A stretch of 64,000 nt of DNA from Silvimonas terrae (GTDB taxonomy: Bacteria; Pseudomonadota; Gammaproteobacteria; Burkholderiales; Chitinibacteraceae): contig NZ_JACHHN010000001.1 of the NCBI RefSeq assembly GCF_014202765.1, positions 208,118 through 272,117 of the forward strand, given 5' to 3'. The translations under genes and the position numbers were made by a program. This document shows positions 43,301-51,951 of the stretch, in pieces. A model generated the notes under the pieces. The model saw only the letters and a list, made by a program, of their open reading frames with translations. It was not told the origin of the DNA and searched no databases. Numbering within the stretch: the stretch's first letter is position 1; each line of letters opens with the position of its first letter.

Positions 43301-44167
43301 CGCCTTCCGCGCCACATAAAACCCTTCTGCCGTATACAGCAGCAACGCCAGCCAGATCACCCCGAACCCCAGCAGGCGTGGGCCGGAAAAGGGTTCGTGC
43401 CAGAGCAGGGCACCCAGCAGCAGCTGGACGGTCGGGCCGATGTATTGCAACAAGCCCAGCAAAGACAGGGGAATCTTGCGCGCGCCCGCTGCAAACAACA
43501 GGAGCGGAATGGCGGTAATCGGGCCGGCCAGTACCAGCAAACCCTGTAGCGACGCCTCCCCGCCGATAAGGGCACTTTCGCCCCGGCTGGCCAGCACGCC
43601 CAGCCAGATCAGCGCAAACGGAAACAACACCAGGGTTTCCAGCGTCAATCCTTCCAGCGCGCCCAGCGGGGCAGTTTTGCGCAGCAGGCCGTACACGCCA
43701 AACGACCCGGCCAGGCCCAGCGCGATCCACGGCAAATGGCCGGCCTGCACGGTCAGCCACACCACGCCGGCAGCGGCGACGGCAATGGCTGCCCACTGAC
43801 CCGCGCGCAGGCGTTCGTGCAAAAACAGTACGCCCAGCAACACGCTGACCAGCGGGTTGATGAAATAACCCAGACTCGCATCGATCACCTGGTTATGGGT
43901 CACCGCCCAGATATACAAGAACCAGTTGCTCGATAGCAGCAGGGCACTCAGCATGAAAATGCCAATCAGCCGTGGCTGACGCAGGGCCCGGCCCAACCAT
44001 GTCCAGTGGCGCCGCAACAGCAGCACGCCAAGCAGAAAAAACAGCGCCCAGACCATGCGGCACAGCAAGATTTCCAGCGGCGCGACGCCATGGAGTGATT
44101 TCAGGTAAATCGGCAATAGCCCCCAGATCAGGTAGGCCAGCGCGGCTTGAATGGCGCCTTGACGCAT
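43298..44167 (-). CDS. rarD: RarD-like EamA-family transporter
   Basis: A 289-residue inner-membrane protein with ten hydrophobic helices in two EamA repeats. The start MRQGAIQAALAYLIWGLLPI and the segment SSNWFLYIWAVTHNQVIDAS are characteristic of RarD. So are LGYFINPLVSVLLGVLFLHERL and, near the end, LGLLQYIGPTVQLLLGALLW. RarD proteins are named after chloramphenicol sensitivity, but their transported substrate is not established. The ATG at 44167 is chosen by family start; the upstream frame has no similarity. Confidence 0.9.
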   Translation of the reverse strand: MRQGAIQAALAYLIWGLLPIYLKSLHGVAPLEILLCRMVWALFFLLGVLLLRRHWTWLGRALRQPRLIGIFMLSALLLSSNWFLYIWAVTHNQVIDASLGYFINPLVSVLLGVLFLHERLRAGQWAAIAVAAAGVVWLTVQAGHLPWIALGLAGSFGVYGLLRKTAPLGALEGLTLETLVLFPFALIWLGVLASRGESALIGGEASLQGLLVLAGPITAIPLLLFAAGARKIPLSLLGLLQYIGPTVQLLLGALLWHEPFSGPRLLGFGVIWLALLLYTAEGFYVARKA

Positions 44168-44189
44168 GGTGGTGGTGAACTCGATAGAA

Positions 44190-44219
44190 AAAGGGCCGGG
44201 TATTACGCCCGGCCCTGAT
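44190..44219 (-). terminator. Terminator after the DUF1857-like gene
   Basis: On the minus strand AGGGCCGGGCG-TAATA-CCCGGCCCT is followed by TTTTT, 20 bases past the stop at 44240. Confidence 0.82.
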
Positions 44220-44239
44220 AGCAAGGATATTGCGTTAAC

Positions 44240-44728
44240 TCAATGACTCAACAGGCCAGTGGCGGCCAGTTCCCGAATCCGCCGGACGGTATCCACATCT
44301 GCTGCGTGATAAGCCGATTTTACGTACGAGGCAAAATAGGCATCGCTGGCATCATCGCTGCCCGGGGCGACGGTTTCCGGCAGCGGGGTGTTGTAGGTAA
44401 AGCGCACAAACAACTGGGTTTCATCCGGGGTTTCGATGGTGATGGTCAGGTTGCCGCCGGAGTGCTCATCGTTGGGCTGGGTGCGAAATTCAATGCTGCG
44501 GCCGTGTTCCCACTCAATATGGTCGCGCACATGTAGCTTGCCCAGGCGGAACGAGCGCACCAGAAAGTCCTCGCCGCGTTCGTGAATGACCACGTCAGTG
44601 ATGTCTTCCTGGAAGTCCTGCGGTTTTTCTGCGCGCCAGAGCAGGGCATGCCAGACCTGTTCTACGGTCAAGGCTTGCAGTAGCGGGTTCAGCGGGTCAT
44701 TGATCTGGACCAGGTGTTCAAAGTGCAC
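44240..44728 (-). CDS. SRPBCC-fold protein, DUF1857/AtaL-like
   Basis: A 162-residue protein of the START-like fold. The start VHFEHLVQINDPLNPLLQAL is typical of the AtaL-like/DUF1857 family, whose members have an LTxxQLWxGLxxRAExPxxF-like second motif; here it is LTVEQVWHALLWRAEKPQDF. The C-terminal helix (AYHAADVDTVRRIRELAATG) closes the cavity. The GTG at 44728 has GAGGAG upstream. It follows the TetR gene by 49 bases on the same strand and may bind the same hydrophobic ligand. The biochemical role is unknown. Confidence 0.82.
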   Translation of the reverse strand: MHFEHLVQINDPLNPLLQALTVEQVWHALLWRAEKPQDFQEDITDVVIHERGEDFLVRSFRLGKLHVRDHIEWEHGRSIEFRTQPNDEHSGGNLTITIETPDETQLFVRFTYNTPLPETVAPGSDDASDAYFASYVKSAYHAADVDTVRRIRELAATGLLSH

Positions 44729-44777
44729 GACTAACTCCTCATGGGGCCGCGCGGCGGGCGCGGCGGGTATTGCGGTT

Positions 44778-45401
44778 TCATTCAGGCGTCTGCAACAAGC
44801 CATATAGCTGCGTGTGCAGCAGCTGTTGCGCCATCTCTTCTGCGCTCTGGCTGATAAACAGCGGGCAGGTGAGTTTCAGGCTGACGATGCCATGCAGGCT
44901 GGCCCAGAGCATTTCTGCCAGTTGCAGATCGGTCTGGTCACCGTGCAGACGCCCGGTCGCACGCAATTGCGTGAATGCGCCGACCAATTCAAAAAAAGCT
45001 TTTTCACCCGCGCGCTCTTCGTCATTTCCTTCTGACAAGGCACTGGCGTATTCCGGGCTGACCATAAAAATCAGCCGGTAGGTTTCCGGATGAGTCAGCC
45101 CGAATGCGACATAAGACTGCGCCATGATCTCTAGCCGCGTCACCGGATCCGGCTCGCTTTCCATGGCTGGCACCAGTTCTCGCGCAAAGTCAGCGTAGCC
45201 GGCAGCGCAAATGGCGCGGGCGATGGCGTCACGATTCTCAAAATGCAGATAGAGGGTGGCAGGCGAATATTCAATAGCTTCCGCAATCTTGCGCATCGAT
45301 AGCGCAGCAAAACCCTCCCGCACCACGATCTCGCGGGCAGCCTCCAGGATGAGTTCGCGCAATTGCGCCTTCTGTCGTTCTTTTCGGTCTGAAATAGCCA
45401 T
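44778..45401 (-). CDS. TetR-family transcriptional regulator
   Basis: A 207-residue regulator. The helix-turn-helix at about 15-60 reads ILEAAREIVVREGFAALSMRKIAEAIEYSPATLYLHFEN. The C-terminal ligand domain contains YRLIFMVSPEYA, as in TetR_C_33/WHG-type regulators. It is divergent from an NAD-epimerase gene, and a palindrome at 45444-45471 lies between them. It probably represses both directions. The ligand is unknown. Confidence 0.92.
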   Translation of the reverse strand: MAISDRKERQKAQLRELILEAAREIVVREGFAALSMRKIAEAIEYSPATLYLHFENRDAIARAICAAGYADFARELVPAMESEPDPVTRLEIMAQSYVAFGLTHPETYRLIFMVSPEYASALSEGNDEERAGEKAFFELVGAFTQLRATGRLHGDQTDLQLAEMLWASLHGIVSLKLTCPLFISQSAEEMAQQLLHTQLYGLLQTPE

Positions 45402-45443
45402 GACTTCAGTTTAGAGCTTGACGAAATGAAGCGTCAATATATT

Positions 45444-45471
45444 ATGAACACTGTTTAGTTAACACTGTTCA
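45444..45471. promoter_or_regulatory. Likely TetR operator
   Basis: TGAACA (45444-45449) and TGTTCA (45466-45471) bound an imperfect 28-bp palindrome with CTGTTTA and TAACACTG inside. It lies 43 bp from the TetR start and 33 bp from the epimerase start, where it would block both promoters. Confidence 0.6.
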
Positions 45472-45504
45472 GTAAATATTAATGTGTTCACAGGAGAGTC
45501 GGGC

Positions 45505-46452
45505 ATGGCAAAAATTGCATTGGTAGGCGCTACTGGCGCCATTGGTAACAGCATCGGCGCGGTACTGGCCCAGGCCGGCCAGCCGTGGCGGGCCATCGCG
45601 CGTTCGCACAGCGCATTGCAAACGCAATTTGGGGCAGACCCGCTGGTCGAATGCGTGACATGGAACCCCGAAGACGCGGCTTCCATTGCAACTGCCCTGC
45701 AAGGCGTGGATACGCTGATTTACACGGTCGGTGTACCGTACTGGCAGTTTGAACTGCACCCGGTGTTGATGAAACGCACGCTGGAAGCGGCCATTGCCGC
45801 AGGCGTAAAACGGTTTGTCCTGATCGGCACGGTGTACTCCTACGGCCGCCCACAGCAAGAGCGCGTCACCGAAGACCATCCGCGGCAGCCGCATACCTTC
45901 AAGGGGCAGCGTCGACTGGAGCAAGAAAACTTGTTGCTGGCCGCGCATGCCGCCGGGCGTATTCAGGGCACGGTGCTGCGCCTGCCGGACTTTTACGGCC
46001 CGGGCGTGGAGAAAAGCTTGCTGGATGGCGTGTTCAAAGCGGCGCTGGCGGGCAAAGCAGCCGACATGATCGGCCCGATCGACACGCCGCATGAGTTTGT
46101 CTACGTGCCGGATGTCGGCGCGGTGGTGTTGCGCCTGGCTGCAAACCCTGGCGCATGGGGGCGGGTGTGGCATCTGGCCGGGGCAGGGGTGATCAGCCAG
46201 AAAACCATGGCTGAACAGATTTTTGCCGAGGCCGGCAGCCGTATGCGCACGCGCGTACTGGGCAAAGCGGGTTTGCGGTTGCTGGGGCTGTTCAACCCCA
46301 TGCTGCGTGAACTGGTGGAGATGCATTACCTGCAAACGGACCCCGTCATCATGGATGACAGCGCGTTGCAGCGTTTGCTGGGCAGCGTTCATAAAACCAC
46401 TTATGCCGAGGGCATCCGGCAGACACTGGCGGCGGCGCGGGCTGCCGCTTGA
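45505..46452 (+). CDS. NAD-dependent epimerase/dehydratase-family protein
   Basis: A 315-residue extended short-chain dehydrogenase. The dinucleotide site reads ALVGATGAIGNSIGAVLAQAG. The middle contains KRFVLIGTVYSYGRPQQ, where Tyr of the usual Tyr-x-x-x-Lys seems to be present but the Lys is replaced by Gln or Arg (YGRPQQ). It may therefore bind NAD(P) without classic catalysis. The ATG at 45505 has AGGAGAG upstream. It is divergently controlled with the TetR gene. The substrate is not identified. Confidence 0.85.
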   Translation: MAKIALVGATGAIGNSIGAVLAQAGQPWRAIARSHSALQTQFGADPLVECVTWNPEDAASIATALQGVDTLIYTVGVPYWQFELHPVLMKRTLEAAIAAGVKRFVLIGTVYSYGRPQQERVTEDHPRQPHTFKGQRRLEQENLLLAAHAAGRIQGTVLRLPDFYGPGVEKSLLDGVFKAALAGKAADMIGPIDTPHEFVYVPDVGAVVLRLAANPGAWGRVWHLAGAGVISQKTMAEQIFAEAGSRMRTRVLGKAGLRLLGLFNPMLRELVEMHYLQTDPVIMDDSALQRLLGSVHKTTYAEGIRQTLAAARAAA

Positions 46453-46472
46453 GTGACGTGGTAACTCCAAAA

Positions 46473-46981
46473 TCAGAAACGGTGGCGCAGACCCAGCTCG
46501 GCAGAAAATTGCTTGTCGCTCAGGGTACTTAGCTGAAGGTGCAAGCGCCAATCCGCACTTGGTGTGTATTGCGCGCCCGCCTTCAGACCCAGCCGGTTTG
46601 CCGCGCGGTCCAGCGTGACAGTCCGGCTGTTCATGGTCAGGGTTGTTTCGCCCCAGTCGTGCTGCCAATCGATCGACACAAACGGGGCAAGCCCGGTCGG
46701 GTTGTTCGCACTCAGGCGCAGGCCAAGACGGCTGGCGTAACCTTGGGGATTGGCGGTTTCGACGGCGGTCTGCGTGTCTTGCTCATAGGTCACGCTGTCC
46801 AGGTAGCGATTCCAGATGAACTGGGCGAACGGCGTCAGACTCACGGGCGAGGCGCTGATGGTGTAACCGGTCTCGACAGCGGCGGCAAAGGTGTTGGAAT
46901 GATAGTTCTGGGTAGCCAGATCATCTGAGCTGACTTGATTGCGTTGCCAGCCATAGAGCAGCCAGCTATCGATAAGCCCCC
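46473..46981 (-). pseudogene. Detached C-terminal part of the autotransporter beta-barrel
   Basis: In the frame one base off from the main autotransporter frame, the sequence continues LIDSWLLYGWQRNQVSSDD to a perfect barrel end. It includes NTFAAAVETGYTIS, FAQFIWNRYLDSV, RLGLRLSANNPTGLAPFVSIDW and the final strand ending LGLRHRF with the C-terminal Phe needed for assembly. There is no proper start in this frame. Removing one G from the five-G run at 46977-46981 would join it to the upstream part as a 932-residue protein. Confidence 0.8.
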
Positions 46982-49272
46982 AGGCGTTGGCTATCGTCAG
47001 CAAACCAGGTGCCATAAAGCCCGGCTGTATAGCTATCGACACTGCCGGCGGCGTGGTTGGGATTGTGATCGGCCTGTGACCAGGTGTTGACCTGGCCAAA
47101 GCCGGCCATGATGCCCAGGTGGAACTGTCCGTCCGCATTGGCGGGCCAGCGGGCAATGTCGGTCCCCGCCTGGATCAACCACAGATGGCTACGCAAGTTG
47201 ACCTGGTTCTGCACCGCGCTGCCATCGAGCACTGAGCCCGCCAGCCGCACCCAGCCCGCGCAAGGTTCAAGGCTGGCATCGACCACGGTGTTGTTGCAAC
47301 CGGCTTGCCGATCCTGCAGGTCATGATTGAACAGGGTGGTCGCGGCGTAGGCATTGCCAATATACGCGCCGATTTCCGGTCGATAGCGGGGGATCGGCGT
47401 GGGCGGTGCGGGCGGCGTTGGTGGTGGGGTATAGGTTGATTGCAAATACCATTGCTGGTCCTGCGGATCGCGCACCAGCGCATATTCGTACAGCCCGGCG
47501 ACCGCACGGCCCGCCAGCACAAATGAATCCGGCGCCGTGGATGCGCCATTTTGCAGTGCCACCACCAGAATGCCGCGCTCGGTGACGTCCCCGGCACCAC
47601 CTCTATTGGTGATCTGCAGCGCCGTCTGCCCGCTGGCGGTGGCCGCACCGTGACTGGCATCCATGACCAGTTGGTCAGTGAGCGAACGGTCATTGCCCAA
47701 GGCCGTATTGAGCAACACATTGCCATGGCCGTTCAAATTGCCCGCAAGACGCAACTGGTTCCCTGGTGTCTGGCCGCGCAGATCAATCGTGCCGTCATTG
47801 GTAAGCGCACCGATCACGGTTAACGTGCCATTACCCTGCGTGCCCAGGGTCGCTGCCGCGTCCGCCACCTTGATCTGCCCCTGGTTGGTGATGTCACCCA
47901 TCAGCTGGCCATAGCCACCCAGAGTGCCCGCATTACGGATGCCCAACGGGCTGTTCAGCGTGGCGCCCGGTGTGGTCGCATTGCCCACCAGCAACGTGCC
48001 GCCCGGGTCGATCTGCGTGCCAGAGCCTTGCCAGGTGCCGGTGAGCAGCAGCGTGCCGCTTTGGATATGTAACGCATCCGGGGCGGTGTCACTCATGACG
48101 ATCCGGCCAGAGAGCGTCCAGTCTGTACCTGCCATGATCAAGTGTTCAAAGCCGGTGATGGCCACATCTTCACTGCCGCTATCCGTCAGCCGCACTGAGC
48201 TATCGGCGCCTGTGCTGGTCAGGTCACCCACCAGGTTCGATCCCGGCCCGTACACATCTACCCCCAGCGTAGGCAAAGCCACATGAGAACCCAGCACGAT
48301 GGTGTTGTTATTGCCGGTGAGTTGTATGGCGGTACTGCCGGACAACAGGCCCAGGTTGTAAACGGTATTGCCATCCCCCGACAACACCATGGCGGTGCCG
48401 CCGGCGAGAACCCGCCCGGCGTTGATGAAAATATTCTGATCCGCGCTGGAATCAATGGCAGAACCGCTGCTCGGGTTCTGGATTAACCCGTAGTTGATGA
48501 TCTGGCTTTGCGCCCCGGAGGTAAACAGCGCCGTGGCATTGGTGGGATTGCCGCCGCGAATGACTCCGCTTGCCGTATTGAGCAGTGAATACACGCCACC
48601 GCCAAAGAACCAGAGGGCATTGTTACTGGTGGAGATGGTCCCCTCGTTTTTGATGTCGACGGGGTAAGCGCCATTGGAAACAATACCCCGGTAGCCACTA
48701 ATGACACCGGTGGCATGGTTTTCGATCAACGCGCCCCGCCCGGTATAAATGGCCGAGGAGACCGTCGAGTGGATTTCCCCATCGTTATAAACCGCAACTG
48801 ATGCGGTATCGGTGTGGACCCCGTCCGGGCCGGAAATCAGCGCACCGGCATAGTTGTAAACGATGCCACCATGGGTGAATTGCACCCCGGAAGGACCGCC
48901 GCTGGTGCTGGCATTCGACACAATCGTGCCGTAGTTATCGACCCGGCTGGCAATCCCGGTGGTAACCACGTCAAGGCTACCCAGTTTGAGTGCAGAGGCC
49001 GCGACGGTGGCGCTGTTTTGCACCGTGCCGTAATTGGTAAATTGCCAATCCTGCGTATTGTCGCCAGTGACTGCCGTGCCGGCATTACTGATCTGGCTAC
49101 CCGCAGGCAGGGTGAAGCTGGCTTCGCCCGGATACGCGCTATTTAAAGTCACCGTGACGCCCGTGCTGGAGGGCAGGGTGATCTGGGCGTGACCGAGCGG
49201 GCTCAGCAGCCCGGTCATGAGGATGAACCGCCTGATCGGGGCATCCCCCTTCGGTGGCGTAGTCTGGCGCAT
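46966..49272 (-). CDS. Autotransporter, passenger and first part of barrel (frameshifted)
   Basis: A 768-residue open frame. The signal peptide reads RRFILMTGLLSPLGHAQ (about 15-31). The passenger (32-560) is a Gly/Asn/Thr-rich beta helix with repeated NYGTI, NDGEI and NEGTI steps (DNYGTIVSNAS, YNDGEIHSTVS, IKNEGTIST). A pertactin-like autochaperone region (LTNDGTIDLRGQTPGNQL) and a Pro-rich linker (PPPTPPAPPTPIPRY) lead into the barrel, which breaks at LGAYR-stop. ATG at 49272 follows AGAGGGGA. As it stands it lacks the last barrel strands and should not insert, unless the shift is an error or phase-variable. Confidence 0.82.
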   Translation of the reverse strand: MRQTTPPKGDAPIRRFILMTGLLSPLGHAQITLPSSTGVTVTLNSAYPGEASFTLPAGSQISNAGTAVTGDNTQDWQFTNYGTVQNSATVAASALKLGSLDVVTTGIASRVDNYGTIVSNASTSGGPSGVQFTHGGIVYNYAGALISGPDGVHTDTASVAVYNDGEIHSTVSSAIYTGRGALIENHATGVISGYRGIVSNGAYPVDIKNEGTISTSNNALWFFGGGVYSLLNTASGVIRGGNPTNATALFTSGAQSQIINYGLIQNPSSGSAIDSSADQNIFINAGRVLAGGTAMVLSGDGNTVYNLGLLSGSTAIQLTGNNNTIVLGSHVALPTLGVDVYGPGSNLVGDLTSTGADSSVRLTDSGSEDVAITGFEHLIMAGTDWTLSGRIVMSDTAPDALHIQSGTLLLTGTWQGSGTQIDPGGTLLVGNATTPGATLNSPLGIRNAGTLGGYGQLMGDITNQGQIKVADAAATLGTQGNGTLTVIGALTNDGTIDLRGQTPGNQLRLAGNLNGHGNVLLNTALGNDRSLTDQLVMDASHGAATASGQTALQITNRGGAGDVTERGILVVALQNGASTAPDSFVLAGRAVAGLYEYALVRDPQDQQWYLQSTYTPPPTPPAPPTPIPRYRPEIGAYIGNAYAATTLFNHDLQDRQAGCNNTVVDASLEPCAGWVRLAGSVLDGSAVQNQVNLRSHLWLIQAGTDIARWPANADGQFHLGIMAGFGQVNTWSQADHNPNHAAGSVDSYTAGLYGTWFADDSQRLGAYR

Positions 49273-49440
49273 CAAAGATCCCCTCTGTACGGAGGACTTC
49301 TGGCAAGCAAACCGCTGACGCCGGGTGGTCCGGGCGCAAGCCAGCATGATGCTGCCGAAGTTGTTGCGCTTTATTTTAGTGCGCGGCCAGGCAATTGCCA
49401 GGGCGTGCTTTCAAGGCAAAAACTGGGGCGACCAGGCCGT

Positions 49441-50190
49441 TCAGCGCTGATACCACAACGCGCCAAGCCACTCATGCAAAGCCCAATAGCTGGTGCTGAG
49501 TGATTGGGCATCGGGCAGCAACTGCAGCAGACTAAACGGCGGGCGGGATTGATAAGACGTAGGCGCCAGCGTCACCACAAACCCGGCCTTGCGGAACACC
49601 AGTGCGGCACGTGGCAAATGCCAGGCGCTAGAGACGAGCGCAATGCGCCGATATTGCGGCAGCATGCTGCGGGCCAGGAATGTGGCGTTATCACGGGTGT
49701 CTATGGCTTTGCTTTCTACCCAGGCGGGGCGGATGCCGTAGTCTTGCTGCAGCACGCGTGCCATCAGCTCGCCTTCACTGGTGGCCTCTTGATAAGCAGC
49801 ACCCCCGGTCACGGCCAGCGGTTTGCCGGTACTGCGCGTCAGGCGTGCAGCATAACGCACACGTTCAGCCGTGGTGCCGTTGACGTCCCGTTCATCCGGG
49901 TTTTGCAGCGCGCCAAACAAGGTGCCGCCGCCCAGGCACACGATGGCATCCACTTGTGCCAGCGCCGCAGCGGAGACGGGCGGTGGCTCCAGCGAGCCAA
50001 TCAACGCTGTGCTGACCACTGGGGTGGAGAAAACCCAGAGCGTCGCCAGGTTGGCCGCCAGCAAACCGCGCGCAAAACGCGGCCGGCGAGACCACAAAAC
50101 CAGCACCAGCAAGCCGAGCAATAGATTGAAACCTGGCGGCAGCATCAGCGCAGCAAGGCTGTTTTTGACCAGAAATGAAGGGGCGATCAT
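49441..50190 (-). CDS. YdcF/ElyC-family (DUF218) membrane protein
   Basis: A 249-residue protein with two N-terminal membrane helices (LMLPPGFNLLLGLLVLVLW and LLAANLATLWVFSTPVV) and a periplasmic DUF218 domain. The domain shows VDAIVCLGGGTLF, ERVRYAARLTRSTGKPLAVTGG, ESKAIDTRDNATF and IALVSSAWHLPRAALVFRKAG. Relatives (ElyC, SanA, YdcF) are linked to envelope integrity and peptidoglycan or enterobacterial antigen precursors in E. coli. It has no obvious operon partner. Repeat copy D lies upstream. Confidence 0.87.
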   Translation of the reverse strand: MIAPSFLVKNSLAALMLPPGFNLLLGLLVLVLWSRRPRFARGLLAANLATLWVFSTPVVSTALIGSLEPPPVSAAALAQVDAIVCLGGGTLFGALQNPDERDVNGTTAERVRYAARLTRSTGKPLAVTGGAAYQEATSEGELMARVLQQDYGIRPAWVESKAIDTRDNATFLARSMLPQYRRIALVSSAWHLPRAALVFRKAGFVVTLAPTSYQSRPPFSLLQLLPDAQSLSTSYWALHEWLGALWYQR

Positions 50191-50257
50191 GCAAGTCGAC
50201 GTTCAGGGAAAGGTGTGCCGGATTGTGCCTGCTTTTGTGTGGGGGGTGTTTGGTGAT

Positions 50258-50470
50258 GTGAGGAGTGAGGAGGGGAGACTCCAGACTCGTCATTCGGCGG
50301 GAATCCAGATGTAAATATAGTTGCTGCAGGCACTGACTGTGGTTTGCCAGTGAAAGCCCGCCTGCGGCGGGCGGGCTGGATTCCGGCTCAAGGCCGGAAT
50401 GACGAAGTGGTGGTGGGCGTGAAATAGTGCTTGTGCCGTACAGGTCTGGGCTTACCCACTGCATATCTCA
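50258..50470. repeat. Dispersed palindromic repeat, copy D, core inverted
   Basis: The outer parts match copy C in the same direction (GTGAGGAGTGAGG, GACTCGTCATTC, and GAATGACGAAGTGGTGGTGGGC on the right). The 67-bp core (50309-50375) is present as the reverse complement. The right tip ATCTCACTCACC overlaps the livF stop codon. Confidence 0.85.
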
Positions 50471-51184
50471 CTCACCCAGATACGCATGCTGGATGCTCTC
50501 ATTGGCCAGCAAATTGGTTGCCGTATCGGCCAGCGTAATCTTGCCAGACTCCATCACATAACCGCGGTTGGCTGTTTGCAGAGCCAGCCGGGCGTTTTGT
50601 TCCACCAGCAACATGGTGACGCCCTCGGCCGCAATCATGCGGATGATTTCAAAAATCTTCTGCACGATGATGGGCGCCAGACCCATGGAGGGCTCATCCA
50701 GCAACAACAAGCGCGGGCGGCTCATGATGGCACGACCCATGGCCACCATCTGTTGCTCGCCGCCAGACAGCGTCCCCGCCAGTTGCTTCTGGCGCTCTTT
50801 CAGGCGTGGAAACAACTGGTAGACGCGTTCCATATCAATGGCGATATCGGCTTTGTCATCCCGCGTGTACGCGCCCATTTGCAGATTTTCTTCTACCGTC
50901 AGGCGAGAGAATATGCCGCGGCCTTCCGGCACCATCGCCAGACCGTGTTTCACGTAGGCATAAGAGGGCAGCCTGGCCGTGGGTTGGCCGTCATACAGGA
51001 TTTCCCCCCCGACGGGTTTGATCATGCCCACCAGGGTCTTGAGGGTGGTGGTTTTGCCTGCGCCGTTGGCACCAATCAGCGCCACCAGTTCGCCCTGGTT
51101 GATTTGCAGATCAATCCCTTTCACCGCCTGGATGCCGCCATAAGCCACTTTCAGGTCTTTCACTTGCAACAGCGGTGTACTCAT
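50468..51184 (-). CDS. livF: Branched-chain amino acid ABC transporter ATPase LivF
   Basis: A 238-residue ATPase of the high-affinity Leu/Ile/Val importer. Walker A GANGAGKTT, signature LSGGEQQMVAMGRAIMSRP and Walker B LLLLDEPSMGLAPIIVQ are intact, and MVPEGRGIFSRLTVEENL is the typical LivF stretch. It overlaps livG by four bases. Its stop lies in repeat copy D. Confidence 0.94.
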   Translation of the reverse strand: MSTPLLQVKDLKVAYGGIQAVKGIDLQINQGELVALIGANGAGKTTTLKTLVGMIKPVGGEILYDGQPTARLPSYAYVKHGLAMVPEGRGIFSRLTVEENLQMGAYTRDDKADIAIDMERVYQLFPRLKERQKQLAGTLSGGEQQMVAMGRAIMSRPRLLLLDEPSMGLAPIIVQKIFEIIRMIAAEGVTMLLVEQNARLALQTANRGYVMESGKITLADTATNLLANESIQHAYLGE

Positions 51185-51951
51185 TCCGGGGCAACTCCAA
51201 GATAAGCTTCAATGACGCGCGGGTCGTTCTTGATCTGTGCCGGCACGCCTTCGGCAATTTTCTTGCCGTAATCGAGCACGGCAATGCGATCGCACAGCCC
51301 CATCATCAGTTTGACATCATGTTCGATCAGCAACACGGTCACGCCATCGCCGCGGATTTTTTCCAGCAGGGCCTTAAGCGCCACTGTTTCTTTGGGGTTC
51401 ATGCCGGCGGCGGGTTCATCCAGCGCCAGCAGGGTGGGGTTGGTGCCCAGGGCGCGGGCAATTTCCAGCCGGCGCTGATCCCCATAAGAGAGATTGCGCG
51501 CGGCTTCCTCTGCATGTTTTTCAATGCCCACATAGGCCAGCAATTCCAGCGCCCGTGCACGAATGGCCGCTTCTTCTGCCCGGGTTTTCGGGCCACGGAA
51601 CACCGCACCCAGCACCCCGGCGCGGGTGCGCACATGCTGGCCGACCATGACGTTTTCCAGCGCGGTCATATTGGCAAACAGGCGAATGTTCTGGAAGGTG
51701 CGGGCAATACCGCTTTCCACCACCACATACGGTTTTTGCCGGAACAGGTTGATGCCGTTAAAGACAAACTTGCCTTCATCGGGTTGGTACAAACCCGTCA
51801 GCACGTTGAACAGCGTGGTCTTGCCGGCGCCATTGGGGCCGATCAGACCGTAGATTTCGCCCTTGTTGATGGTCAGACCTACATCGTTCAGCGCATGCAA
51901 GCCGCCAAAACGTTTGTGTATGCCCTCAATATTCAGCAGTGTGTCAGCCAT
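51181..51951 (-). CDS. livG: Branched-chain amino acid ABC transporter ATPase LivG
   Basis: A 256-residue ATPase. It has GPNGAGKTTLFNVLTGLYQPD, the LivG-specific IARTFQNIRLFANMTALENVM, signature LSYGDQRRLEIARAL and LLALDEPAAGMNPKE. The ATG at 51951 lies inside the 3' end of livM (eight-base overlap), so translation is coupled. An upstream in-frame ATG at 52023 is only livM coding sequence. Confidence 0.94.
   Translation of the reverse strand: MADTLLNIEGIHKRFGGLHALNDVGLTINKGEIYGLIGPNGAGKTTLFNVLTGLYQPDEGKFVFNGINLFRQKPYVVVESGIARTFQNIRLFANMTALENVMVGQHVRTRAGVLGAVFRGPKTRAEEAAIRARALELLAYVGIEKHAEEAARNLSYGDQRRLEIARALGTNPTLLALDEPAAGMNPKETVALKALLEKIRGDGVTVLLIEHDVKLMMGLCDRIAVLDYGKKIAEGVPAQIKNDPRVIEAYLGVAPE

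Noticed and set aside
44778-45401. NemR repressor for the box at 41009-41024
   Set aside because: It lies 3.7 kb away, has its own distinct palindrome, and lacks any visible link to the flavin oxidoreductase gene.
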